From contig JAUWGE010000004.1 of assembly GCA_030606565.1 (NCBI GenBank), positions 67,256 to 103,065 of the forward strand: a DNA stretch of 35,810 bases, read 5' to 3'. Numbering within the stretch: the stretch's first letter is position 1; each line of letters starts with the position of its first letter. The stretch is from Candidatus Bipolaricaulota bacterium (GTDB lineage Bacteria > Bipolaricaulota > Bipolaricaulia > UBA7950 > UBA9294). Positions 1-6,937 of the stretch are shown here, piece by piece. Both the position numbers and the translations under genes were made by a program. The notes under the pieces were generated by a model. It saw only the letters and a program-made list of their open reading frames with translations. It was not told the origin of the DNA and searched no databases.

Positions 1-1
1 C

Positions 2-60
2 GAAATCTGGGGACATAACACCTATTTCTGCGTGGTCGGGTCTTCATTCTTGGCATCCAC
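2..60 (-). mobile_element. End of a decayed RAYT-type (IS200-like/REP-associated) element
   Basis: Positions 2-29 have the form GAAAT...GGGGACATAACACC...ATTTC, a short palindromic end resembling the GGGGACA-type termini found around REP-associated tyrosine transposase (RAYT) genes. Directly inside, 41-53 (tcttcattcttgg) is identical to 2088-2100 in the RAYT relic further right. Read on the minus strand it matches the usual 3' end of such transposase genes. Only the end is inside the window, so the element itself is inferred. Positions 61-228 show nothing I can support. Confidence 0.4.
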
Positions 61-228
61 AAGGAGAACGATTTGGCGCGGGCGATGAGAAACGAGACTT
101 GACAACGATCGTTGGACAGGACTATTCCACTATCGATCTCACTGCCATGGGAAAGCGGGGTGTGCCTTGTCTTTTGACGTCCGTTTTGGGTTCTTGATGC
201 TCTGGCAACTCTGACGAAAAGCCACGTA

Positions 229-1106
229 TCACTTCGGCAACGAGATGAGAGACTCAATCTGCGGGCGCAGCTCGCCGATTACGGTTTCGAATGAGGGCAG
301 CCCGGGAACCAGGGGACCGAGCCACTGCTGCCACGTCTTCTCGACGTAGACGAGCATCGTCTCCTGGAAGAAGCTCTCTGGCCCTTCGAAGCTGACGTGC
401 CGCACGGCACACTTCTCGTGGGGAGGAACGACACGAAGCCGGACAGGTCCATCTGGTTCTTGTAGGTCCCCAGCACGCGCCAGAGGTCATAATAGTCACG
501 AGCGCGTGAGCGGCTCCATCCGCGTTTCTCAAGGGTCTCAGTGTGTTGACGAATTGCGCGCAGCTTCTCCGCAACGATCTCCTCCAGTGCATACGCCTGA
601 ACCTTGGCTTCGAGTAGCTCACCGTATCCGTGGATTACCTTCCTGTCCTGTACGGGTTTGAGCACTTTCTCGTCCATCGTGATTTCGATCATGAGGCGCG
701 TGTTGGGTTGCCTGTGCCATGGAAGGTGGGCGCGAATCGCAAAGGCTTCTTGGCCTCCCGGGTGCGGCTCCCTCTCGGTGTACCGTTCGCAAGCGATCTC
801 TACAGGGACGTACTCGTCCAGCAACGCCGATGCCGCGTCACAGGTTCCCTGGATTGCCCGTTCCAGCGCATCGCCGGTGGGGACGCCTTCCATGCCGGAG
901 AAGTCGAGATCCTCCGAGAAGCGATAGTCACCGAAGTAGCACTTCTTAAGCGCAGTCCCGCCCTTGAAGGCGAGTGTGCCGTGGAGCGATCTGTCTTGCT
1001 CGATGCCAGCGAGAATCCACGAGACGAGATAATCCCGTTCAAGGATGTCCCACGAAACTCCTATCTGCTTTCGCGCTTCCAGAAGACGCAGGCGGAGTGG
1101 CCTCAT
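229..1106 (-). pseudogene. abiEii: AbiEii/AbiGii-type nucleotidyltransferase toxin, frameshifted near the C-terminus
   Basis: This is a type IV toxin of the AbiEii/AbiGii family, which modifies cellular targets by nucleotidyl transfer. Counting from the ATG at 1106, the motif GGTALKK is at about residues 49-55, the acidic pair DLD at 66-68, and the downstream motif RDYYDLW is also present. The start at 1106 gives an ATGA overlap with the antitoxin stop. The reading frame breaks at a G run at 420-423. The uninterrupted frame then ends at 279 in Arg/Ser-rich nonsense. One inserted base restores a sensible tail (HEKCAVRHVSFEGPESFF and onward) that stops at 229. Either the toxin is inactivated or the run carries a sequencing error. 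Confidence 0.8.
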
Positions 1107-1942
1107 GTCCCGACCTTTCCGGGAAGGTTCTCCTGGATCATCCAACGACGGTTGTACGGGCCCTTGCGCGGGCCGGTCGGATCGAGCTTTCGATATCCCT
1201 TGATCGGAAGCTGTGCAAGAGCCTCAAGACAACCCGAATCAACGCCCTGTTTTTCGAGCACCCATCCCAGGCGCTTGGAGGTGACCGCATCCAGTTTCCG
1301 GGCGTAGTCGATGATCCGCTTGAGATCCAACCGGCTTCCCCTCACCTCGAACGCATGGAGAACCTCGCCAAAGTCGCCACAGTATTGCGGTTTGTACAGT
1401 CCGTCGAGCAACGTACGCTCGGGATCGGTGATCGTCACGCGGGCTTCCCCGATCCAGATCTTTTCCGTGCCAAAGAATCGCTCCGGCTTGACCTGGATAA
1501 ACTGATAGATCGTATCACCTATTGGATAGCCGCGGTCTGTCCGCTTGATCTTGGTACTCCGTACTCGTGGAACGGAGGTCTCCGTGGTCGTCAGCACAAA
1601 GACCTTCCTGGGAACCTGTTCCGTCAGACCATGGTGGTGCAGGGCGGACCAGTGGCCGATGGCGGCAGGGTTGACCAGCGCCATGGCGATTTCGAACTCG
1701 TGTGCTGCCGTGACACCGGGGACCGAGGACGAAAGGGAATAAAGCCCCTTGCATAGAGGAACGATCCATCCGTTTCGGCGAAGGTGATAGAGCGCCTCCA
1801 ACAGGTACGAGGCTCTGAGGCCAACGCGAGGACTGAGCTCACGAGCACGTTCCGTCGAGAAGATACGGTCGCCTTCGGAGGCCAAGAGTCGCACGAGATC
1901 AATGCCGACGTGGGACTTCTTTGGTTTTCGACCGGTATTCAT
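1103..1942 (-). CDS. abiEi: AbiEi-type antitoxin (type IV toxin-antitoxin), winged-helix transcriptional regulator
   Basis: This 279-residue protein has an N-terminal winged-helix region (about residues 10-60, RVGLRASYLLEALYHLRRNGWI) and the conserved AbiEi body. Recognisable parts are the AHEFEIAMALV and GHWSALHHHGL segments and the ITDPERTLLDGLYKP motif. Members of this family repress their own operon and counteract the AbiEii toxin. The frame could start at a TTG at 1966, but the ATG at 1942 has GGAGGA about eight bases upstream and is preferred. The toxin follows with an ATGA overlap, so the two are translationally coupled. A strong promoter lies at 1994-2022. Confidence 0.85.
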   Translation of the reverse strand: MNTGRKPKKSHVGIDLVRLLASEGDRIFSTERARELSPRVGLRASYLLEALYHLRRNGWIVPLCKGLYSLSSSVPGVTAAHEFEIAMALVNPAAIGHWSALHHHGLTEQVPRKVFVLTTTETSVPRVRSTKIKRTDRGYPIGDTIYQFIQVKPERFFGTEKIWIGEARVTITDPERTLLDGLYKPQYCGDFGEVLHAFEVRGSRLDLKRIIDYARKLDAVTSKRLGWVLEKQGVDSGCLEALAQLPIKGYRKLDPTGPRKGPYNRRWMIQENLPGKVGT

Positions 1943-1993
1943 TGGACGTCCTCCAATATTCGCCAAGGGATATCGTCACCGTTTTTCGTCGGC

Positions 1994-2022
1994 ATTTTAT
2001 GGTATACATTGGAGACTGTCAA
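1994..2022 (-). promoter_or_regulatory. Sigma70-type promoter of the abiE operon
   Basis: Read on the minus strand, a perfect -35 TTGACA (2017-2022) is followed by a 17-base spacer and the -10 hexamer TAAAAT (1994-1999). The predicted transcription start is near 1987, giving a leader of about 45 bases that contains the GGAGGA used by the antitoxin gene. The spacer includes GTATAC, but no long operator palindrome is evident. Confidence 0.65.
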
Positions 2023-2075
2023 ATGATTGCGCTATATGAACTATTCAAGCCTAGAGAGCGGGCGCGCGGGAGCAA

Positions 2076-2232
2076 TGCACTCAAGATCTTCATTCTTGGT
2101 TGTTTCTTCGGCTTACCGGTGCGGTTCGCGATGATGGTGATGGTGGAGCACTCCAGTCCCACAAAGTCAGCCACGTCTTTAAGGCCTATACTTGTGAACG
2201 CGGGAATTCCGGGAACGCATACCATAAATTCC
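2076..2232 (-). mobile_element. Internally deleted RAYT transposase relic
   Basis: On the minus strand this stretch reads from a terminal repeat (2203-2232) into a short open frame containing LKDVADFVGLECSTITIIANR. That is a close match in style to the C-terminal helix-turn-helix tail of REP-associated tyrosine transposases. It then runs into the CCAAGAATGAAGA tail. The Y1 HUH catalytic body is absent, so this is a deletion derivative, not a working gene. It fills most of the gap between the abiE operon and the PIN gene. Confidence 0.5.
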
Positions 2233-2270
2233 TCAAGGAGCAGCCTGAAATAGGGCCTATGTCCCTCGAA
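2203..2270. repeat. Dispersed repeat, copy 1 (RAYT-associated terminal repeat)
   Basis: About 70 bases starting GGAATTCC and containing CGCATACCAT, CTCAAGGAGCAGCCTGAAA and TCCCTCG. The same series occurs at 4406-4473 with only scattered substitutions and one small indel, and a more diverged version is at 5201-5270. GGAATTCC is a perfect palindrome at the outer edge. Confidence 0.6.
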
Positions 2271-2303
2271 CTAGTGAAGAGGCATGGGTTTGCCATCCCC
2301 CTG

Positions 2304-2846
2304 CTACTCGTAGGGGAGTCCTTTCCCTTGGATGCGATCGGTCTGTCCCTCGGCGATGTATCGTTCGAAGTACTCTTTGCGGTACTCAGGGGGTAGGGAT
2401 TTGCGGAGCCCGATAGATTCAAGGACTTCCTCGAATGATATCCCATTGTCTGAGAGCCCCAGCATTGCCAGTACCCGAATTGCAACCTTGTCGCTTGTAC
2501 AGAACAGGAAGCTGTCAGACTCATCTGCGTAAATGATAGCGATGGCCTCCACCTCGCCGTCGTGGAGATCCAGGTTGAGCTCCTTGTCGAACACAGTACG
2601 AACTCGCTCGATGTCAGACACAGAGGCGGAGATCTCGGGGATGACTCCCTGGTTGATTAACGCGGTAAGGTTGATCGAAGCCGGGACAGCGTCTATCTTG
2701 CTGTCGAAGAACTGCGCTTCGTCGTGTGCGATTATCGATGTTACCGCTACGTCTGTTTCTTGGAGCAACGCATTCCACACATCAAGCTCATATGCCGCGA
2801 TGATTACGCTGGCATCAGGCAACAGTTGTCTCGATCTGATAGGCAT
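2304..2846 (-). CDS. PIN-domain protein paired with an XRE-ImmA regulator
   Basis: This protein of about 180 residues begins LPDASVIIAAYE, the first acidic PIN motif. Further motifs are HDEAQFF, HDGEVEAIAI and CTSDKVAIRVL, which supply the conserved acidic residues of a PIN-type nuclease fold. The frame extends further upstream, but the ATG at 2846 gives a protein starting shortly before the PIN core and overlaps the end of the XRE-ImmA gene by 32 bases. A TTG at about 2822 would avoid most of the overlap. Pairing of XRE-COG2856 proteins with a small downstream gene was described as a candidate toxin-antitoxin arrangement. A toxin role here is inference. Confidence 0.65.
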   Translation of the reverse strand: MPIRSRQLLPDASVIIAAYELDVWNALLQETDVAVTSIIAHDEAQFFDSKIDAVPASINLTALINQGVIPEISASVSDIERVRTVFDKELNLDLHDGEVEAIAIIYADESDSFLFCTSDKVAIRVLAMLGLSDNGISFEEVLESIGLRKSLPPEYRKEYFERYIAEGQTDRIQGKGLPYE

Positions 2847-3948
2847 CGGTATCTTCGAACCCGTACTCAAGAAGGGTGGCGGACAGATCGAATAGACTAG
2901 TTTCGAGTAGCTGCGCGAGCCTAGCGCGTGACAGTTTCGCTCTCTTGTAGGCGAGGAAAGCCAGCCTGACAAATCGCTCGGGCAACGGAGCTGGCTGTTG
3001 CCAGTTGGCGGGCATTGTGCTTCGATCTATCGAGCGGAAGTTTGGATCATTCAGTACGGCTCTCACTCGATCGGCGGTGAGAATCCGAAAGTGGACCATT
3101 CGCCAAAGCAGTGCCTCGGTAGACACGTCGAAGTCCCGTGCAAGTTCTACGAGATCGTCATAAGAAATCTTCCCATCCTTGACCCGAGCCTCAATCTCGA
3201 CATCCAGTACATCAGCCGGCAGGAGCAAGTTAGCAGCGAATTCATTGGCGAGACGCTCCACTTTGTCGATTAGGGCTTGGTTATCGCCCACGGATTCCTT
3301 CGATATAGTTGCTCTTGTTATCAGGTGGAACAACTCGTGAGCGAAGCTGAAATTGCGTCGCCAAGGTGCTTGCTCTCGGTGCATCAGGATCCCATATCCA
3401 AAATCCCCCATAGCTGATGCAGCAGATCCGGCTTCTCCAAGATCCTTGTACCAGATCTTCACTGAATAGTCTCCCTCAAGGATTGCTATCAAGGACGCAG
3501 CTGGCCGTCCACCAAGATCTAGCGCGTCTGCAACCTTTTTTGCAGCTACCCTGGCGTCGCCATATGAGGCCGTCTCTGGGTCCAATTCAACCTTCGGAAG
3601 GTCATGTTTGGGTGTAATCCCAAGAAGGTCCTCAAGTTCATGATATTGCCTGCAGCTCTTGAGGAATGAAGCCTCTATTGCAGCGGCTCCTTCCTCTGGA
3701 TAGTCTCTCCAGAGCACGTGCGCAGGTGCAGGCTCATCCCCTGCTATCAGATACCGAACCTCCGTGTGAAGAGCATCCGCAATCCTGACCAACTCCCAGG
3801 CCTTGACATCTCTCCCGCCACGTTCGATCTCGGATACAATCTGGTGAGCGGAGAAGCCGACCTGCTCCGCGAAGGCTCGTTGTGTGATTCCCAGCTTCTT
3901 GCGCAGTAACCGAATGCGCTCTCCAATGATCTTCTGCAGTTCCTCCAT
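2815..3948 (-). CDS. XRE-family regulator fused to an ImmA/IrrE metallopeptidase domain
   Basis: The 377-residue protein starts with an XRE helix-turn-helix (about residues 6-65, ITQRAFAEQVGFSAHQIVSEIERG). It continues into a zinc-peptidase domain with HELFH at 204-208 and EFAANLLLP starting at 237. Fused proteins of this type act as cleavable or protease-regulated repressors in mobile and defence loci. The start has GGAGGTG at a good distance. The PIN-domain gene follows with an overlap, so the two probably form one operon in which this protein regulates or neutralises its partner. That functional link is inferred. Confidence 0.85.
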   Translation of the reverse strand: MEELQKIIGERIRLLRKKLGITQRAFAEQVGFSAHQIVSEIERGGRDVKAWELVRIADALHTEVRYLIAGDEPAPAHVLWRDYPEEGAAAIEASFLKSCRQYHELEDLLGITPKHDLPKVELDPETASYGDARVAAKKVADALDLGGRPAASLIAILEGDYSVKIWYKDLGEAGSAASAMGDFGYGILMHREQAPWRRNFSFAHELFHLITRATISKESVGDNQALIDKVERLANEFAANLLLPADVLDVEIEARVKDGKISYDDLVELARDFDVSTEALLWRMVHFRILTADRVRAVLNDPNFRSIDRSTMPANWQQPAPLPERFVRLAFLAYKRAKLSRARLAQLLETSLFDLSATLLEYGFEDTDAYQIETTVA

Positions 3949-4270
3949 GTTGCACCTCCAGCTCAGCTTGGCTTTCGTGAACTTACGAATTACCAGGTGG
4001 ATAGTCTCGCTGCTGCATACTCATTAAGGGCTTGTGACACGGCGGTAATAGCCTCCGCTAGGATTTCAATACTGCCACTATCAGCACTCTCGCCTCGCTG
4101 CTTTCCGTGTGTTCACTTGACGAAGAGAGGCTCTTGTATGTAGATTCAAGATTAGCTTGAATTTTCTGCCTCCTTAGTTTACATTATAGCAAATACCGTG
4201 CCCGTATTCAAGATTTTCTGTTACGGGGATCATACCAATGCGGTGTATCCAAACGTAAGAGGAGGGGGAC
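3949..4270. other. Intergenic region with a short orphan reading frame
   Basis: No complete gene was found here. On the minus strand 3990-4112 is open for 40 codons without a start, and it has a protein-like helical composition (EILAEAITAVSQALNEY). It looks like the broken C-terminal end of a lost gene. The right-hand part carries the promoter proposed for the small gene at 4271. Confidence 0.3.
4157..4185 (+). promoter_or_regulatory. Possible promoter of the 39-residue gene
   Basis: TTGAAT (4157-4162) and TACATT (4180-4185) are separated by 17 bases, each matching the sigma70 consensus at four or more positions. The predicted start leaves a leader of about 80 bases before the ATG at 4271. 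Confidence 0.35.
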
Positions 4271-4390
4271 ATGGCGAAGAAAGGTTCACCACGCAAGATC
4301 CACAGAAGCGCGAAGACCGGCAGGTTCGTAACTAAGAAGTATGCGAAGAGACATCCAGGCACAACAGTCACCGAAACCACCGAGAAGTAG
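4271..4390 (+). CDS. Small basic conserved protein (39 residues)
   Basis: This short gene has a strong GGAGGGGG ribosome binding site just before its ATG. The product is Lys/Arg-rich, with the recognisable segments RSAKTGRFVTKKYA and TTVTE. Proteins with this KTGRFV...HPxTTV pattern are scattered across many bacteria as tiny conserved hypotheticals, often in accessory regions. Their role is unknown, and the name 'multidrug transporter' sometimes attached to them has no support in a 39-residue sequence with no membrane segment. It sits between the XRE-ImmA and vapBC loci. Confidence 0.7.
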   Translation: MAKKGSPRKIHRSAKTGRFVTKKYAKRHPGTTVTETTEK

Positions 4391-4405
4391 TCAGGCAGCC
4401 GGTGC

Positions 4406-4473
4406 GGAATTCCAGGGACGCATACCATGATTCTCAAGGAGCAGCCTGAAACAGGGTCTACGTCCCTCGGATT
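4406..4473. repeat. Dispersed repeat, copy 2
   Basis: Second copy of the repeat seen at 2203-2270, sharing GGAATTCC, CGCATACCAT, the CTCAAGGAGCAGCCTGAAA block and the TCCCTCG block, in the same orientation. It begins 15 bases after the stop of the 39-residue gene. Confidence 0.6.
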
Positions 4474-4571
4474 GATCTCTTCGCTGTCGCCGTAGCACAA
4501 GGTTGTCCCGAAGACGCGTTGAAGTCATGAAATCCAGATCCACAGGCGCGTGTCCTCGGAATTCACACAGC

Positions 4572-4600
4572 TTGACAAATATGCATCCAGGATGCATACT
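4572..4600 (+). promoter_or_regulatory. vapBC promoter with overlapping palindromic operator
   Basis: The -35 is a perfect TTGACA (4572-4577). After a 17-base spacer the -10 is CATACT (4595-4600). A perfect nine-base inverted repeat with one central base, TATGCATCC-A-GGATGCATA (4580-4598), fills the spacer and enters the -10, the expected place for a VapB or VapBC autorepressor operator. The predicted transcription start is at about 4606-4608, on or next to the vapB ATG, so the mRNA should be leaderless. Confidence 0.7.
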
Positions 4601-4607
4601 GATACAT

Positions 4608-4805
4608 ATGAGAACAACGTTGAACATCGACGATGAGACCCTCAAGCGAGCGGCGGAATTAACCGGCATCAAGGAGAAAACGTCCTTGGTGAAGCTGGGG
4701 TTGGAGGCGTTGATCGCTCGCGAGAGCAGCAAGAGGCTGGCCGAACTTGGTGCGACTGAAAAGGATCTGCAGCCCGTTCCCAGACGGCGGATGGCAGATA
4801 GCTAG
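4608..4805 (+). CDS. vapB: VapB-type antitoxin
   Basis: This 65-residue protein begins MRTTLNIDDETLKRAAELTG, the typical ribbon-helix-helix start of VapB/COG5450 antitoxins, and ends in a short toxin-binding tail. Longer in-frame starts exist upstream (4503), but they run through the promoter and operator. The ATG at 4608 fits the family length. No ribosome binding site precedes it, consistent with a leaderless transcript. The toxin gene begins two bases after the stop. It should bind the palindrome at 4580-4598 with its partner. Confidence 0.85.
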   Translation: MRTTLNIDDETLKRAAELTGIKEKTSLVKLGLEALIARESSKRLAELGATEKDLQPVPRRRMADS

Positions 4806-4807
4806 GC

Positions 4808-5167
4808 ATGGTTTTGGTCGACACGTCCATTTGGGTCTCACATCTGAGGAAAGGGAATGCTCGCCTGAAGACGCTGCTCGAAAAAGCGGAAGTGGTCTGC
4901 CATCCCTTCATCATCGGGGAACTGGCCTGCGGGAACATCGCCAATCGAACCGAGATCCTTTCTTCGCTACATGCGTTGCCTGCGGCGGTGGTCGCGAAGC
5001 ATGAAGAAGTCCTTTACTTCATCGAATCTCACCACTTGATGGGCAGTGGACTTGGTTTCATCGATGTGCACTTGCTTGCTTCAGCGCTTCTCACAAGGGT
5101 GCCCCTGTGGACCGCCGATAAACGTCTCCGTGCAGCATCTGCCGAGTTGAACATCGCTTATCCATAG
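4808..5167 (+). CDS. vapC: VapC-type PIN-domain ribonuclease toxin
   Basis: The 119-residue PIN-domain protein has all four expected acidic residues: D5 in VDTSIWV, E38 in GELACG, D86 in FIDVHLLASA and D104 in WTADKRL. VapC toxins are Mg-dependent endoribonucleases that cut tRNA or rRNA and are held inactive by VapB. Length, motif order and the two-base gap to vapB all fit an intact type II toxin-antitoxin operon. Confidence 0.9.
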   Translation: MVLVDTSIWVSHLRKGNARLKTLLEKAEVVCHPFIIGELACGNIANRTEILSSLHALPAAVVAKHEEVLYFIESHHLMGSGLGFIDVHLLASALLTRVPLWTADKRLRAASAELNIAYP

Positions 5168-5200
5168 GGTTCGGTCTGCCTTCGGACGGGACCCGTCGGG

Positions 5201-5270
5201 GAAATTCCGGGCGGGGCGGGTTCGGGGGACACATACCATAATTCGAAGAGCAGGCTCTATAGGCTCAGGT
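5201..5270. repeat. Dispersed repeat, copy 3 (diverged)
   Basis: Contains GAAATTCCGGG, GGGGGACACATACCATAATTC, and then an AGAGCAGGCTCTATAGG block corresponding to copies 1 and 2 at 2203 and 4406. A GC-rich insertion lies inside the left part. It begins 33 bases after the vapC stop. Confidence 0.5.
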
Positions 5271-5345
5271 CTTGCAGTCCAACCCCCGGAAGGTCTCAGA
5301 TGATACAAACCGGAAAGGAGGTGCCGGTGTGGTAAGATTCTTGTG

Positions 5346-5385
5346 AAAAATGGGGTCATATCTTGATTCTTGACTCAAGATCTAC
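5346..5385 (-). mobile_element. Second RAYT-type element end
   Basis: AAAAATGGGGTCATATCTTGATTCTTGACTCAAG-type sequence. Read on the minus strand it has the form of the coding end and terminal motif of REP-associated transposases (a short SRIKI tail, stop, then GACCCC). It also contains a seven-base inverted repeat, ATCTTGA at 5360-5366 and TCAAGAT at 5375-5381. No transposase body is nearby. Confidence 0.35.
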
Positions 5386-5413
5386 TGCACGCTTCCGTGT
5401 GCTCAGAGAGTAA

Positions 5414-5599
5414 GAACTCTGTCACCACGGCGAGTATCACACCAAGCTTCAGATCCTCGATATCTACGACCGGATGCGGTACGCCATCGACAGCCGCCTA
5501 AGCCTGAAAGCCGCCTACGCCCGACCAACCCGCCGACGAACACGGCAACTTTCTCCTGTTGCTGGATGGTCAGATGATTCTTACTCCGGATGTCGATGA
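5414..5599 (+). pseudogene. Gene fragment of unknown family
   Basis: This open stretch of 61 codons has no start codon. Its first two thirds are protein-like (YHTKLQILDIYDRMRYAID) and its last part is not. Another frame continues the protein-like character (HGNFLLLLDGQMILTPDVD), so the fragment seems to contain a frameshift near 5520-5535. I do not recognise the family. It fills most of the gap between the repeat region and the LarA-like gene. Confidence 0.35.
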
Positions 5600-5676
5600 G
5601 CCGAAGCGCAAAGGATCCTTCGAGGTTTGTCCTTTGTCCTTCTCGGGGCTAGAATCCCGCGGGCAGGTGATAAACA

Positions 5677-6921
5677 TTGGCAGATTTGCGTCTTCCCTAC
5701 GGTAAAGGCGCCGTAGGGCTGAGCATTCTGGATAGGAACCTTCTGGGGATAGTTGAGGGGAAAGAAGCGGAGAGAATCGAGTTCGAGCAGGCATTCCGCG
5801 ATGCATGGGAGTCTCCGATCGGACTTGATGACCCGGCAGCGTTTTTCCACCCCGGGGAGAGCGTTGTATTTGTGGTCACCGATCACACCAGGCGCACTCC
5901 TACACGGGAGATCTTCCCCTTGGTCTGGGAACGGATCCGTGCGCAGGTGCGGCCGGAGGACGTCACGCTTCTCGTGGGTACGGGGACGCACCGTTCCCCA
6001 ACTGAAGAGGAACTAGAAGGGATGCTGGGGGAGATTCGTCACGAGTTCTGCGTGAGGATCCACGACTGCGACGACGATTTAGTGGAGGTTGGAAAAAGCT
6101 CGCGTGGGACGCCGATCTTGCTCAACCGCCTCGTTGCTGAGGCCGACAGAGTTGTGACGATTGGGCATATTGGCATGCACTACTTCGCCGGCTACTCCGG
6201 CGGGCGGAAGAACATCCTCCCTGGAGTTGCCGGGCGGGAGATGATCGAGACGAATCATGCTCAGTTCACCGATCCTCGTTGTGAAGGGTGCATCTATGTG
6301 GGAAACCCTATCAGCGAAGAGATGAGCGAGGTGGCCCGGCTCATCGGGGTCGATTTCATCGTCGATGTCGTCCTCGACGCGCAGGGACGGGTGGCCAAGG
6401 TGGTCGTGGGTGATGTAGAGGAGGCCCACGCTGTGGGGAGGGCATTCTGGGACACGCTTTTCCAGGTAAAGGTAAGCGAGCAGGCTGACTTGGTGATTGT
6501 CTCGGCCGGGGGGTACCCCAATGACATAGACCTCTACCAGGCGCATAAGGCGATATATAATGCCGCTAGAGCAGTGAAGGATGGAGGGATGATCTTTCTC
6601 CTTGCGGCCTGTCCCGATGGGATTGGGCATGAAGTATTTACTGAGTGGATGACGCGCTGTGATAAGACGGATGACGTCTTTGGGATCTTTGCAAAGGAAG
6701 GTTTCAAGCTCGGAGGGCACAAGGCGGTCTACCTGGCGAAGGACCTTAGGCGGGCGGAGATCTACATCTTGACGGAGATGAAGAGCGACCTTGTTCGGCG
6801 TTTATTCTTGAAACCGGTTGCTGATCCAAACGACGTGTTGGCAACTGCCCGTGAACGGTTCGGTGAAAGGTTCCGCACCCTCGTGATGCCCCATGGAGGA
6901 GACACCTTCCCCGTTACGTAA
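5677..6921 (+). CDS. LarA-family (DUF2088) nickel-pincer racemase/epimerase-like protein
   Basis: The 414-residue protein carries the full set of LarA cofactor and catalytic positions: D69 and R72 (TDHTRR), H105 (GTGTHRSP), H168 (GHIGMHYF), K178 (GGRKNILPG) and H194 (ETNHAQF). Their spacing mirrors D72, R75, H108, H174, K184 and H200 of Lactiplantibacillus LarA. LarA enzymes use a nickel-pincer nucleotide to racemise or epimerise 2-hydroxyacids. The substrate here is unknown, because the family contains several specificities. The start is a TTG preceded by AGGTGA. The biotin ligase gene follows 16 bases downstream. The cofactor genes larB, larC and larE are not in the window. Confidence 0.85.
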   Translation: MADLRLPYGKGAVGLSILDRNLLGIVEGKEAERIEFEQAFRDAWESPIGLDDPAAFFHPGESVVFVVTDHTRRTPTREIFPLVWERIRAQVRPEDVTLLVGTGTHRSPTEEELEGMLGEIRHEFCVRIHDCDDDLVEVGKSSRGTPILLNRLVAEADRVVTIGHIGMHYFAGYSGGRKNILPGVAGREMIETNHAQFTDPRCEGCIYVGNPISEEMSEVARLIGVDFIVDVVLDAQGRVAKVVVGDVEEAHAVGRAFWDTLFQVKVSEQADLVIVSAGGYPNDIDLYQAHKAIYNAARAVKDGGMIFLLAACPDGIGHEVFTEWMTRCDKTDDVFGIFAKEGFKLGGHKAVYLAKDLRRAEIYILTEMKSDLVRRLFLKPVADPNDVLATARERFGERFRTLVMPHGGDTFPVT

Positions 6922-6937
6922 CGGGCAAAGGAATGGG

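Noticed and set aside
1921-2253. 110-codon plus-strand frame
   Set aside because: Runs through the abiE promoter and the RAYT relic. The protein-like character is on the opposite strand.
5188-5204. GACGG-GAC-CCGTC hairpin after vapC as a terminator
   Set aside because: Only five base pairs and no U tract follow, so it cannot be told from chance in this GC-rich stretch.
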